A program made the position numbers and the translations under genes. A DNA stretch of 15,779 nucleotides from Acidimicrobiia bacterium. GTDB taxonomy: Bacteria; Actinomycetota; Acidimicrobiia; Acidimicrobiales; Aldehydirespiratoraceae. Where the stretch lies: the NCBI GenBank assembly GCA_022824605.1, contig JAJDZO010000399.1, positions 1 through 15,779 of the forward strand, written 5' to 3'. Under the pieces are notes generated by a model. The model ran no database searches and had not been told where the DNA came from. It was given only the letters and a program-made list of their open reading frames with translations. Of the stretch, positions 6,352 through 14,591 are shown piece by piece. Each line of letters begins with the position of its first letter. Position 1 is the first letter of the stretch.

Positions 6352-7416
6352 GTGACCACCATGCCCTCCTACGAGGAGTACGGCAGGCACGAGCCGGTCC
6401 TTCCCCGACCGGTGGACCACTCGAACACCGAACTCCCCATCGAGTTGTCGGTCCGGCTCCGCCTGTACCGCATGCAACAAGAGATCCGGCTGTTCGAGAA
6501 GCGGGCCTACGACCTGTTCCTGCAGGGACTCGTCAAGGGAACCAGTCACCTCTCCGCGGGCCAGGAGGCCGTCGCGGCTGGATTCGGTGCGGCCATGCGC
6601 GCCGACGACTGGACCTTCGCCACCTACCGCGGCCATGGACACACCCTCGCCCGCGGCGTCCCCATGGCCTCGGTCCTGGCCGAGCTCCTCGGCCGAGCCA
6701 ACGGGCTTATGGCAGGCAAGGGCGGCTCAATGCACCTCACGAGCACGGACCACGGGATGATGGGCAGCTTTGCCATCATCGGCGCCCACCTGTGCGTGGC
6801 CAATGGCGCGGCCTGGACCGCGCAGCTGAACGGCACCCAACAGGCGGCCGTCGCATTCTTCGGCGACGGCACCACCAACATCGGCGCGTTCCATGAGGCG
6901 CTCAACTTCGCGGTGGTCTGGAACCTGCCGACCGTGTTCGTGTGCGAGAACAACCAGTACATGGAGTACACCCCCATCGCCCAGGTGGCCGCGGTCCCGA
7001 ACCCCGCAGCCGACCGCGCGCCGGCCTACGGGCTCGAATCGGTGGTCGTCGACGGCAACGACGCCGACGCGGTCTACTGCGCCGCCTGCGACGCTCTCGA
7101 CCGGGCCCGAACCGGCGGTGGGCCGTCGCTGATCGAGGCACAGACCTACCGCCACGGTGGCCACAGCAGAGCCGACCCCGGCACGTACCGGCCCAACGAC
7201 GAGGTGGAGGCGTGGCTTGGGCGCGACCCGATCCCCATGTATCACCAGCGGCTACTGCAGCTAGGCGTCGACGAGGGTGAACTGGCCGGCATCGTGACGG
7301 AGAGCAGCGAGGCGGTCGAACTCGCCACCCGGCAGGCCGTCGCCGGCGCTCTGCCTGCACTCTCGACGATCCTCACCGACGTGTGGGCCGACGGGGGTTC
7401 ATCATGGCGGAACTGA
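6352..7416 (+). CDS. Thiamine-diphosphate-dependent 2-oxoacid/acetoin dehydrogenase E1, alpha subunit
   Basis: This 354-residue subunit binds thiamine diphosphate and, with E1-beta, carries out decarboxylation and acyl transfer to lipoyl-E2. Visible motifs are SAGQEAVAAGFGAAM (68-82), TYRGHGHTLARG (91-102), AGKGGSMH (121-128), and the ThDP motif GDG (171-173) followed after exactly 26 residues by NN (200-201). YRHGGHSRADPGTYR (267-281) is the loop at the active-site entrance. The sequence is closer in style to acetoin/pyruvate E1-alpha of acetoin-dehydrogenase type than to branched-chain enzymes, but the substrate is not proven. The start is uncertain: GTG at 6352 or ATG at 6361, neither with a strong ribosome site. 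It overlaps the next E1-beta gene by 13 bases, so the two are translationally coupled. Unlike the first cluster, this pair has no E2 behind it. Confidence 0.93.
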   Translation: MTTMPSYEEYGRHEPVLPRPVDHSNTELPIELSVRLRLYRMQQEIRLFEKRAYDLFLQGLVKGTSHLSAGQEAVAAGFGAAMRADDWTFATYRGHGHTLARGVPMASVLAELLGRANGLMAGKGGSMHLTSTDHGMMGSFAIIGAHLCVANGAAWTAQLNGTQQAAVAFFGDGTTNIGAFHEALNFAVVWNLPTVFVCENNQYMEYTPIAQVAAVPNPAADRAPAYGLESVVVDGNDADAVYCAACDALDRARTGGGPSLIEAQTYRHGGHSRADPGTYRPNDEVEAWLGRDPIPMYHQRLLQLGVDEGELAGIVTESSEAVELATRQAVAGALPALSTILTDVWADGGSSWRN

Positions 7417-8387
7417 CCTACCGCAGTGCCGTCAGCACGGCGATCGCGCAGGAGATGGCGAACGATCGGCGCGTCGTGTTCCTCGGAGAGGACGTCGCCG
7501 GCGCCGGCGGAGTGTTCAAGACCACCACCGGGCTGCTGGAGCGATTCGGGCCCGAGCGGGTGCGCGACACCCCGATCTCCGAACAGGCAATACTCGGAGC
7601 AGCGATGGGCGCAGCGGCGACCGGTCTGCGACCGATCGCTGAGATCATGTTCAGCGACTTCCTGGCCGTGTGCTGGGACATCGTCGCCAATGAGATAGCC
7701 AAGACCCGGTACATGACCGCGGGCCAGATGTCGTTGCCGCTGGTGATCCGGACAGCCAACGGCGGCGGCTCACGCTTCGGTGCCCAGCATTCCCAGAGCG
7801 TCGAGAACTGGGCCATGTCCGTGCCGGGACTGAAGGTCGTCGCACCGTCCACCGCCACCGACGTGATCGGGCTCCTGGCGGCCTCCGTGCGCGATCCTGA
7901 TCCGGTCGTCTTCTTCGAGCACAAGTCCTGCTACCCCATGAAGTTCGACGTGCCCGACGGCGAGGGAGACATCGTGGGGCAGCTAGGAGAGGCGAAGGTG
8001 GTCCGGCCAGGAAACGACGTGACCATCGTGGCGCTCGCGCTGATGGTTCATCGCGCCTTGCAGGCCGCGGAACAGCTCGCCGAACAAGGCATCGATGCCG
8101 AGGTCATCGATGTGCGCTCACTCGTCCCGCTCGACACCCGGACCATCCTCGCGTCCGTAGCCAAGACCTCCCGTCTCTTCACCGTCGAGGAGAACCCGCG
8201 TCTGTGCGGCTGGGGTGCTGAGATCGCTTCGATCGTCGCCGAGGAGGCCTTCTGGGATCTCGACGGGCCCATCGTGCGCATCACCACCCCCCACGTGCCC
8301 ATGCCGGCGGCCGACACCCTCGAGGACGCCACGATCCCCGATGTCGAGCGCATCGTCGATACCGTCCGAAGTGCCGCCCACCAATAG
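7404..8387 (+). CDS. 2-oxoacid/acetoin dehydrogenase E1, beta subunit
   Basis: This full-length 327-residue E1-beta partners the preceding E1-alpha. The start was placed at ATG 7404 (MAELTYRSAV), the normal family beginning, rather than GTG 7383; a run of G lies just upstream and the start is inside the end of E1-alpha. Family motifs are VVFLGEDVAGAGGVFKTT (24-41), RVRDTPISEQAILG with the ThDP-activating Glu60, MFSDFL, NGGGSRFGAQHSQSVENW, PGLKVVAPSTATDVIGLL and DPDPVVFFEHK. The transketolase C-terminal domain has DVTIVALALMV, AEVIDVRSLVPLDT and CGWGAEI. The next gene is an unrelated ABC transporter, so E2 and E3 must come from elsewhere; the E2 at 774-1970 is the nearest candidate. Confidence 0.95.
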   Translation: MAELTYRSAVSTAIAQEMANDRRVVFLGEDVAGAGGVFKTTTGLLERFGPERVRDTPISEQAILGAAMGAAATGLRPIAEIMFSDFLAVCWDIVANEIAKTRYMTAGQMSLPLVIRTANGGGSRFGAQHSQSVENWAMSVPGLKVVAPSTATDVIGLLAASVRDPDPVVFFEHKSCYPMKFDVPDGEGDIVGQLGEAKVVRPGNDVTIVALALMVHRALQAAEQLAEQGIDAEVIDVRSLVPLDTRTILASVAKTSRLFTVEENPRLCGWGAEIASIVAEEAFWDLDGPIVRITTPHVPMPAADTLEDATIPDVERIVDTVRSAAHQ

Positions 8388-8394
8388 CCGCCGT

Positions 8395-8408
8395 CGAGTT
8401 GAGACTCG
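8395..8408 (+). terminator. Small hairpin just after E1-beta
   Basis: CGAGT, loop TGAG, ACTCG form a perfect 5-bp stem beginning seven bases after the E1-beta stop. It is short and lacks a T-run (GCCGAAAGTT follows), so it is at best a weak terminator or an mRNA 3'-end structure. Confidence 0.2.
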
Positions 8409-8432
8409 CCGAAAGTTAAGAGACATCCACGG

Positions 8433-8460
8433 TTGGGGAGGATCGAGGCGCTCGTAGAGT
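8433..8460 (+). promoter_or_regulatory. Possible promoter of the ABC transporter operon
   Basis: TTGGGG (8433-8438), 16 bases, then TAGAGT (8455-8460) fits an actinobacterial vegetative promoter (TAnnnT -10 with a TTG-type -35). A start near 8467 would leave a leader of about 30 bases with AGGAGA at 8488-8493 before the GTG start. It lies in the only gap (110 bases) between E1-beta and the ABC genes. Such matches occur by chance. Confidence 0.3.
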
Positions 8461-8497
8461 CGCTCCCGAGTCCTGAATCCGGCGCATAGGAGAACCT

Positions 8498-9247
8498 GTG
8501 ACTTCCTCCCCCGTACAGACACTGACCGCGGCCGCTCGTGCCGTGGCGGCCACCAAGATCTACGGCTCGGGCGACACCGAGGTGCGCGCCCTCGACGCCA
8601 TCGAAGTGACCTTCGAACAGGGCCGCTTCACCGCCATCATGGGTCCGTCCGGATCGGGCAAGTCCACCCTGATGCACTGCATGGCCGGGCTCGACACGGT
8701 CACCTCCGGCCAGGTCATCATCGGCGACACCGACCTCACCACCCTGTCGGAGAAGCAGTTGACGCTGCTGCGGCGCGACCATGTGGGCTTCGTGTTCCAG
8801 GCCTACAACCTGGTGCCGACGCTCACCGCCATCGAGAACATCACCCTGCCGATGGACCTCGCCGGAACAACGGGCGACAAGGCCTGGATCGACGATGTGG
8901 TGGGGGCCACCGGTCTCACGGACCGGGTCAAGCACCGTCCCAACGAACTCTCCGGCGGGCAGCAGCAGCGCGTCGCCGTTGCACGAGCCCTCGCCGGCCA
9001 GCCACAGATCATCTTCGCCGACGAGCCCACCGGCAACGTCGACTCCAACACCGCGGCTGAGATTCTCGGCTTCATGCGCAACGCCGTCGCGGAGATGGGC
9101 CAGACCATCGTGATGGTCACCCACGACCCGGTGGCCGCCTCCTACGCCGACCGGGTGGTGTTCCTGGTGGACGGCAAGATCGTGGACGAGTTGCACGAGC
9201 CGACACCGGCGTCGATCCGCGACCACATGACCCGCCTCGGCGCCTGA
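8498..9247 (+). CDS. ABC transporter ATP-binding protein, MacB/LolD type
   Basis: This 249-residue cytoplasmic ATPase powers the two permeases that follow. It shows all ABC motifs: Walker A GPSGSGKST (49-57), Q-loop FVFQAYNLVPTLT (Gln101), signature LSGGQQQRVAVARAL (151-165), Walker B IIFADEPTGN (171-180) and H-loop VMVTHD (His209). YNLVPTLTAIENI and DEPTGNVD are typical of the MacB/LolD/FtsE group, which move substrates by a mechanotransmission mechanism rather than through a channel. The start is GTG with AGGAGA four bases upstream. The N-terminal 15 residues before the core are somewhat longer than usual. It lies 43 bases before the first permease. Substrates of such actinobacterial systems (peptides, lipids, antibiotics, lipoproteins) cannot be predicted from the ATPase. 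Confidence 0.96.
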   Translation: MTSSPVQTLTAAARAVAATKIYGSGDTEVRALDAIEVTFEQGRFTAIMGPSGSGKSTLMHCMAGLDTVTSGQVIIGDTDLTTLSEKQLTLLRRDHVGFVFQAYNLVPTLTAIENITLPMDLAGTTGDKAWIDDVVGATGLTDRVKHRPNELSGGQQQRVAVARALAGQPQIIFADEPTGNVDSNTAAEILGFMRNAVAEMGQTIVMVTHDPVAASYADRVVFLVDGKIVDELHEPTPASIRDHMTRLGA

Positions 9248-9290
9248 GCGCAACGCCCCGGCTCCCATACTCCGCAAGGAGGTAGCTCAA

Positions 9291-11867
9291 GTGCTGCGTC
9301 TGGCCCTCAAGTCGGTGCTCGCCCACAAGCTGCGCTTCGTCTTCACCGCGCTGGCGATCGTGGTGGGCGTCGCCTTCGTGGTGGCCGCGTTCGTGACCGC
9401 CGACTCGCTGCGCTCCACCTTCGACGACCTCGCCTCCGACATCAACACCGGCAGCGACTTCACCGTGCGGGGCGCTCTGCCGTTCGCGGACATCACCGCA
9501 GCCAACCCCCCGCCCGTTCCCGAGAGCCTGCTCGACGACCTGCGGGCCGTCGACGGCGTGGACGTCGCCGAGGGCGGGTTCTTCGTGGACGGTGTGGTGC
9601 CGGTAGACGGATCCGGCGTGGCGCCGACCACACTGGGCGGACCGATCGCGGGCAGCAACTGGCTCGACGACGAGTCGCTGTCGCAGTACTTCCTGATCAG
9701 TGGCGCCTGGCCCCAGGGATCCTCGCAGTTCGCCCTCGATCTGGTGACCTTCGCCGACTACGACTTCGAGTTGGGCCGCGACTACCAGGTGGTGACCCCG
9801 ACCGGACCTCGCACCTTCACCCTCACCGGCACCATGCAGTTCGGCTTCCCCGAGAACGCCGGAGTCGGCGCCGTGTTCGTGGTGTTCGACACGGACACCG
9901 CGCAGCAGGTGCTGGGCTTCCCAGGCGAGTTCAACCAGATCGCGGTACGGGCCGCGCCCGGCGCCGACATCGAGACTGTGCGCGACCGCATCGAAACGGT
10001 TCTGCCTGCCGGCACCGAGGTGATCACCGCCGCTGAGGCGACCGAAGAGTTCAGCGACGCCTTCGAGACCTTCATCGGGCCCTTCCAGACGATCCTGCTC
10101 GTGTTCGCCTTCATCGTGTTGTTCGTCAGCACGTTCATCATCTCCAACACCTTCAACATCGTGCTGGGCCAGCGGGTCCGGGAGCTCTCGCTGCTGAGGT
10201 CGCTCGGCGCCACACCACAGCAGGTGCGCCGCTCGGTGCTGATCGAGTCGCTGGTGATCGGCGTGGCCGCGTCGGTGGCCGGCATCGGGCTGGGAATGCT
10301 CGGAGCGCTGGGACTCGAGGCGCTGTTGTCCGCCTTCGGCGCAGAGCTGCCCGACGGGCCGCTGCCGTTGAGGCTCCGCACGGTGGCATGGGCCTTCCTT
10401 GTGGGGATCGGCTTCACGGTGGCGGCGTCGCTGGTGCCGGCCCTCAAGGCGTCGCGGGTGTCACCGATCGCCGGCCTGCATGAGGACGCCCGCCCCGATG
10501 CGGAACATCTGCGGCTCTGGCGATCGGTTCTCGGCGCGGTGCTGGGCGCCGTCGGGCTGGTTCTGGTGGGCCGCGGCCTGTTCGCCGACTTCGACTCGAC
10601 CACCGCGCAGCTGCTGTCGCTGGGGATAGGAGCCGCGATCGTGTTCGTGGCGGTGGCGGTTCTGAGCCCGTTGATCGCCGGGCGGGTGGTGTCGATTCTG
10701 GCCTGGCCGCTGCCACGGGTGTTGCGCACTCCGGGCCGCCTAGCTCGCGACAATGCGGCTCGCAGCCCCCGCCGCACCGCGGCCACCGCGGTGGCCCTGA
10801 CGATCGGGCTGGCCCTGGTGGCCATGGTGATGGTGGTGGGCGAGTCGATCCGAGACACGTTCACCGACAGCCTCAGCGACGCGGTGCGAGCCGACTATGT
10901 GATCAGCACCGACACGTTCTCGGGGGTTCCGGTGACCTTGGCCGCCGATCTGCAGGCGGCGGGGGTGGCCGCGGCGGTCGGATTCGACGAGTACCCCGCG
11001 CAGGTCGAGAGCCCCCTCGCCCCCGGACGCGTCGACGACGCCGAGTTGACGGTCACCGACCTGAGCGCCATCGACGAGGTCGCCGACCTGGGCTCGATCG
11101 AAGGCTCCCTCGACGGCCTCGATCCCGCCTCCGCGCTGCTGGTGCACCGCGACACCGCCGACGACTGGGGGCTGAGCGTCGGCGACGCGGTCACCGTGCG
11201 GATGGCGAGCGGTGACACGCTGGCTGTCAATGTCGGCGCCGTGTTCGACCAGATCCGGCCCCCCTTCTGGGACGAGTGGATCATCGACGAGTCACTTCAT
11301 CGCCAGACGGCCGACGCCGACCGGTTCGACCAATGGGTGGCCGTCAACGTCGACGGCGACGATCCACAGGCGGCACGGGCGCTCCTCGACGAGGTGCTGA
11401 GCGCATACCCGCAAGCGAATCTGGAGGACCGCCAGGAGTTCCAAGCCTCGATCGAGTCCGACCTCAACACCATTCTGGCGCTGGTCAACGTGTTCCTGCT
11501 GTTCGCACTGGTGGTGGCCCTCGTCGGGATCGTCAACACCCTCACTCTCTCGGTGTTCGAGCGCACCCGCGAGATCGGCCTGCTGCGGGCGGTGGGCATG
11601 ACCCGGCGCCAACTGCGGCGCACGATCCGCTGGGAGGCGGCCGCCATCGCCCTGTACGGCGCCATCGTCGGCGTGGCGCTGGGCCTGGGCTTCGGGGTCG
11701 GTCTCGCGGTTGCGATCCCGGACACCGTCATAGACCGGGTGTCGGTGCCAACGGCTCAGATCGTCGGGTTGGTGGCGGTGGCGGTTGTCTTCGGGCTGAT
11801 CGCCGCGGTGTTCCCGTCGTACCGGGCAGGCCGCATGAACGTGCTCGAAGCCATCGCCACGGACTGA
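9291..11867 (+). CDS. ABC transporter permease, double FtsX/MacB domains (first paralogue)
   Basis: This 858-residue membrane protein has an N-terminal transmembrane helix (about 15-38) and a large extracytoplasmic MacB-type domain (about 40-258). The first FtsX membrane unit (about 264-395) has GQRVRELSLLRSLGATPQQV as its cytoplasmic coupling segment. Two further hydrophobic helices follow (about 412-470), then the conserved RLARDNAARSPRRTAATAVA, a helix (about 500-518), and a second extracytoplasmic domain. The last FtsX unit (about 725-858) carries FERTREIGLLRAVGMTRRQL and ends RAGRMNVLEAI. About ten helices in all, the usual layout for actinobacterial permeases of this size, which may act as a fused pair of MacB-like halves. 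GTG start with AAGGAGG eight bases upstream. Same operon as the ATPase. No signal peptidase site is evident; the first helix likely stays as an anchor. Substrate unknown. Confidence 0.93.
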   Translation: MLRLALKSVLAHKLRFVFTALAIVVGVAFVVAAFVTADSLRSTFDDLASDINTGSDFTVRGALPFADITAANPPPVPESLLDDLRAVDGVDVAEGGFFVDGVVPVDGSGVAPTTLGGPIAGSNWLDDESLSQYFLISGAWPQGSSQFALDLVTFADYDFELGRDYQVVTPTGPRTFTLTGTMQFGFPENAGVGAVFVVFDTDTAQQVLGFPGEFNQIAVRAAPGADIETVRDRIETVLPAGTEVITAAEATEEFSDAFETFIGPFQTILLVFAFIVLFVSTFIISNTFNIVLGQRVRELSLLRSLGATPQQVRRSVLIESLVIGVAASVAGIGLGMLGALGLEALLSAFGAELPDGPLPLRLRTVAWAFLVGIGFTVAASLVPALKASRVSPIAGLHEDARPDAEHLRLWRSVLGAVLGAVGLVLVGRGLFADFDSTTAQLLSLGIGAAIVFVAVAVLSPLIAGRVVSILAWPLPRVLRTPGRLARDNAARSPRRTAATAVALTIGLALVAMVMVVGESIRDTFTDSLSDAVRADYVISTDTFSGVPVTLAADLQAAGVAAAVGFDEYPAQVESPLAPGRVDDAELTVTDLSAIDEVADLGSIEGSLDGLDPASALLVHRDTADDWGLSVGDAVTVRMASGDTLAVNVGAVFDQIRPPFWDEWIIDESLHRQTADADRFDQWVAVNVDGDDPQAARALLDEVLSAYPQANLEDRQEFQASIESDLNTILALVNVFLLFALVVALVGIVNTLTLSVFERTREIGLLRAVGMTRRQLRRTIRWEAAAIALYGAIVGVALGLGFGVGLAVAIPDTVIDRVSVPTAQIVGLVAVAVVFGLIAAVFPSYRAGRMNVLEAIATD
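11550..11621 (+). repeat. Near-identical 72-base block shared by the permeases (copy 1)
   Basis: This block encodes the coupling segment SVFERTREIGLLRAVGMTRR and the next four residues. It matches 14208-14279 at 70 of 72 bases, both differences being silent. Flanking bases diverge sharply. It is part of the coding sequence, not a separate element. Confidence 0.85.
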
Positions 11868-11871
11868 GCTC

Positions 11872-11905
11872 CCGGTTCCCGGCCCCGCGGGCGGGCTGGA
11901 ACCGG
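11872..11905 (+). repeat. Inverted repeat between the two permease genes
   Basis: CCGGTTCC (11872-11879) and GGAACCGG (11898-11905) are perfect 8-bp arms around an 18-base GC-rich loop that itself contains a GCCCCGCGGGC near-palindrome. It starts four bases after the first permease stop and ends 37 bases before the second start. No T-run follows (CAAACAACCC), so a full terminator is unlikely. It could stabilise the upstream mRNA or attenuate expression of the second permease. Confidence 0.5.
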
Positions 11906-11942
11906 CAAACAACCCAGGCGCAAAACGGAAGGCGCATCACCA

Positions 11943-14525
11943 ATGCTGAAACTGGCTTGGCGCAACGTCACCCAACGCAAGATCCGCTTCGCCCTGACGA
12001 TGCTGCCGATCGTGCTCGGCGTGATGTTCGTGGTGGCGGTGTTCACCCTCACCGACAGCCTGCGGGCCACCTTCTCAGGCCTCGCCGACGACATCAGTTC
12101 CGGAATCGACCTGACGGTGCGCGCCACGCAGGAGTTCGGTTCGGACCTCGACCGTCCGACAGTGCCGGACTCGCTGGTCCCGGCCATCGAGGCAGTGGAC
12201 GGCGTGCGTGAGGTGCATCCCGGAGTGGCCGCGTTCAACGTGGTGATCGTCGACGGCGCAGGCGCCGCGATCGTGCCCCAGGGGCCTCCCGCGCTGGGAT
12301 TCAACTACTCCGACGCCGCCTTCTTCTTAGTCGAGGGGCGACAGCCGGGCGGACCCGGCGAGTTCGCCGCCGACGTCGACACCGTGTCGGACAACGACCT
12401 GGCCATCGGCAGCGTCTACGCCATCAACGGACCGGAGACGGTCGAGAGCTTCGAGTTGGTGGGCACGTTCAACTTCGGGTCACCCGACGAGCACAGCAGC
12501 CTGGGCCAGACGATGGCCGCGTTCGACCTCGACACCGCCCAGAGGTTCCTCGGGTTCGGCGACGAGGTGATCGACGTCGGCGTGGTGGTCGAACCCGATG
12601 CCAGCCCGGCCACCGTGAAGTCCGACCTGGAGGCGCTGCTCGACGACAGCTACGAGGTGATCACCCAGCAGGCCGCGGCCGACGAGCAGCGGGCCGACTT
12701 CGACGATGTGCTCAGCATCTTCGGCACGATCCTGTCGGTGTTCGCCTTCATCGCGCTGTTCGTGTCGGCGTTCATCATCAACAACGTGTTCCAGATAACC
12801 ATCTCGCAGCGGGTGCGCGAGCTGGGCCTGTGGCGCTCTATAGGGGCCACGCCCGGCCAGCTGGTGCAGTCGGTGCTGGTCGAGTCGGCTGCGGTGGGTG
12901 CGGTGGCCACCGTGGTCGGGGCCGTGGCCGGCGTGGGGCTGAGCAGGGTGCTGATGGTGGTGCTGCGCGCCGGAGGGTTCGGGCTTCCCGAGGGTCCGCT
13001 GTCGGTGCGGCCGCGCACGCTCGTGCTGGCCGCGGTGGTCGGCGTGGGCGTCTCGGTGGCGGCGTCGCTGAGTCCCGCTCTGCGGACGCGGCGAGTGGCA
13101 CCGATCGCGGCGCTGCACCCCGACTACCTGCTGGATCGCACCGGCATGCGGCGACGCCTCGTCGGCGGCACGGCGACTCTGGCTGTCGGAGCGGTGCTGG
13201 TGGCGCTGGCCCTGTTCAACCTGTTCGGCACGGTGGTGACGCTGGTGCTCGCCGGTGTTGGCGCGCTGTTGTCCTTCGTCGGGATCAACATCGTGAGCCC
13301 CGCCTTCGCGGCGGTGGCGGCGCGGGTTCTGGGCCGGCCCGTGGCCGCGCTCATGCGGGTGCCGGGACGGCTGGCCCGCGACAACGCAGCCCGCAATCCC
13401 CGCCGCACCGCCTCCACCGCGGGCGCCCTGATGATCGGTCTGGCGCTGGTGGCGCTGGCCGCGGTGGTGGGCGCGTCGGTCACCCGCACCTTCGTCAAGA
13501 CCCTTGAGAACTCGGTGGAGGCCGACTATTTCGTCAGCAGCAGCGCAGGCGGGTTCAACCCCAACGCCGGGTTCCCGGTACAGGTGGTGGACGACCTCGC
13601 CGCCCTCGACGAGATCGACAGTGTGGCCGGTTTCCGGTTCGCTTTCGGCGCGATCCAGGTGAACGGATCAGTCAAGGACGTGTTCGCGGGCGACATGAGC
13701 ATCCTCGATGAGCACTTCGACACCGACCTGCGCTCGGGAGCGATGGCGTCGGGAGATCCGGCCACCGCCATTGCCCTGCACGTCGACCCGGCCGAGGACC
13801 TCGGCGTGTCGGTCGGCGACACGCTGGAGGTGACGTTCCCCGACAACGAGACCGACACCCTGACCGTGGCCGCCGTGTTCGGCGACGCCCGCATCTACGG
13901 CAACTGGGTGATCGACACCAGCACCTGGGACCGCCACTTCAACCGCAGCGATTTCGCCTTCGCCAGCGCCACCATCGCGGGTTTCTCCGATGATCTCGAC
14001 GCCGCCAGCCAGCAGCGGCTGCTCGACGAGAGCCGGATCGCCATCGACGGCGTGCTGGAGGCGTACCCGACGGTGCAGGCCGAGAACCGTGTCGAGTTTC
14101 GCCAGAGCCAGCAGGCGCAACTCGACTCGCTGCTGATCGTGATCAACGTGTTCCTGGCTCTTTCGCTGATCATCGCGTTCGCGGGGATCGCCATCACGCT
14201 GGCCCTGTCGGTGTTCGAGCGCACCCGCGAGATCGGCTTGCTGCGGGCGGTGGGCATGACCCGGCGCCAGCTGCGGCGCTCGGTGCGTTGGGAGGCCGCC
14301 ATCGTGGCCACCTTCGGCGCGGTGCTCGGCGTGGCCGTCGGGGTGGTGGCCGGAGTGGCGGCCACGGTGGCCATGCCCGACTCGTTCGTCACCGACATCG
14401 CGGTGCCTGTCGGATCGCTGGCCGTCTACGTGGTGATCTCGGCGCTCCTAGGGCTGTTGGCGGCCGCCTTCCCCGCCCGCCGAGCCGGCCGAATGAAGAT
14501 CCTAGAAGCCATAGCCCACGAATAG
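11943..14525 (+). CDS. ABC transporter permease, double FtsX/MacB domains (second paralogue)
   Basis: This 860-residue paralogue of the preceding gene has the same order: an N-terminal helix (IRFALTMLPIVLGVMFVVAV), an extracytoplasmic domain, a first FtsX unit with SQRVRELGLWRSIGATPGQL, and a central helix pair. RLARDNAARNPRRTASTAGA, a second extracytoplasmic domain and a last FtsX unit with FERTREIGLLRAVGMTRRQL follow, ending RAGRMKILEAI. ATG start with GGAAGG ten bases upstream. The extracytoplasmic domains differ strongly from those of paralogue one, while the membrane and coupling segments are close. This suggests duplication followed by divergence of the substrate-facing parts, and the two may form a heterodimer with the single ATPase. 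Each protein already carries two FtsX units, so either could also work alone. The gene is last in the operon and convergent with lhr. Confidence 0.93.
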   Translation: MLKLAWRNVTQRKIRFALTMLPIVLGVMFVVAVFTLTDSLRATFSGLADDISSGIDLTVRATQEFGSDLDRPTVPDSLVPAIEAVDGVREVHPGVAAFNVVIVDGAGAAIVPQGPPALGFNYSDAAFFLVEGRQPGGPGEFAADVDTVSDNDLAIGSVYAINGPETVESFELVGTFNFGSPDEHSSLGQTMAAFDLDTAQRFLGFGDEVIDVGVVVEPDASPATVKSDLEALLDDSYEVITQQAAADEQRADFDDVLSIFGTILSVFAFIALFVSAFIINNVFQITISQRVRELGLWRSIGATPGQLVQSVLVESAAVGAVATVVGAVAGVGLSRVLMVVLRAGGFGLPEGPLSVRPRTLVLAAVVGVGVSVAASLSPALRTRRVAPIAALHPDYLLDRTGMRRRLVGGTATLAVGAVLVALALFNLFGTVVTLVLAGVGALLSFVGINIVSPAFAAVAARVLGRPVAALMRVPGRLARDNAARNPRRTASTAGALMIGLALVALAAVVGASVTRTFVKTLENSVEADYFVSSSAGGFNPNAGFPVQVVDDLAALDEIDSVAGFRFAFGAIQVNGSVKDVFAGDMSILDEHFDTDLRSGAMASGDPATAIALHVDPAEDLGVSVGDTLEVTFPDNETDTLTVAAVFGDARIYGNWVIDTSTWDRHFNRSDFAFASATIAGFSDDLDAASQQRLLDESRIAIDGVLEAYPTVQAENRVEFRQSQQAQLDSLLIVINVFLALSLIIAFAGIAITLALSVFERTREIGLLRAVGMTRRQLRRSVRWEAAIVATFGAVLGVAVGVVAGVAATVAMPDSFVTDIAVPVGSLAVYVVISALLGLLAAAFPARRAGRMKILEAIAHE
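14208..14279 (+). repeat. Near-identical 72-base block shared by the permeases (copy 2)
   Basis: Second copy of the block at 11550-11621, in the same reading phase of the second permease. Identity includes third codon positions in 22 of 24 codons, more than protein-level selection alone requires, although strong GC codon bias in this genome raises the expected identity. Confidence 0.85.
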
Positions 14526-14531
14526 CCCACA

Positions 14532-14584
14532 AGACAGGATCGAGCCCGCTGTCGAATAGACGGAGCCGGAGGGTCGGGCTGTCT
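14532..14584. terminator. Possible structured region between convergent permease and lhr genes
   Basis: The 66-base gap between the convergent stops can fold. AGCCCG (14543-14548) pairs with CGGGCT (14575-14580), and AGAC (14532-14535) with GTCT (14581-14584), with a seven-base bulge. An alternative hairpin pairs GACAG (14533-14537) with CTGTC (14549-14553). Neither has a T-run. A shared termination region is expected at this spot, but the structure is not a textbook terminator. Confidence 0.25.
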
Positions 14585-14591
14585 CCAGCGG

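Noticed and set aside
6166..6642. In-frame upstream extension of mcrB to 6642
   Set aside because: It would run antisense through the start of the clear E1-alpha gene, shows no family similarity that I can recognise, and a strong AGGAGG stands nine bases before the ATG at 6163-6165.
8048..9277. 409-residue minus-strand open frame across E1-beta and the ABC ATPase
   Set aside because: Antisense shadow of two clear plus-strand genes, Gly/His/Val-rich and without domain features.
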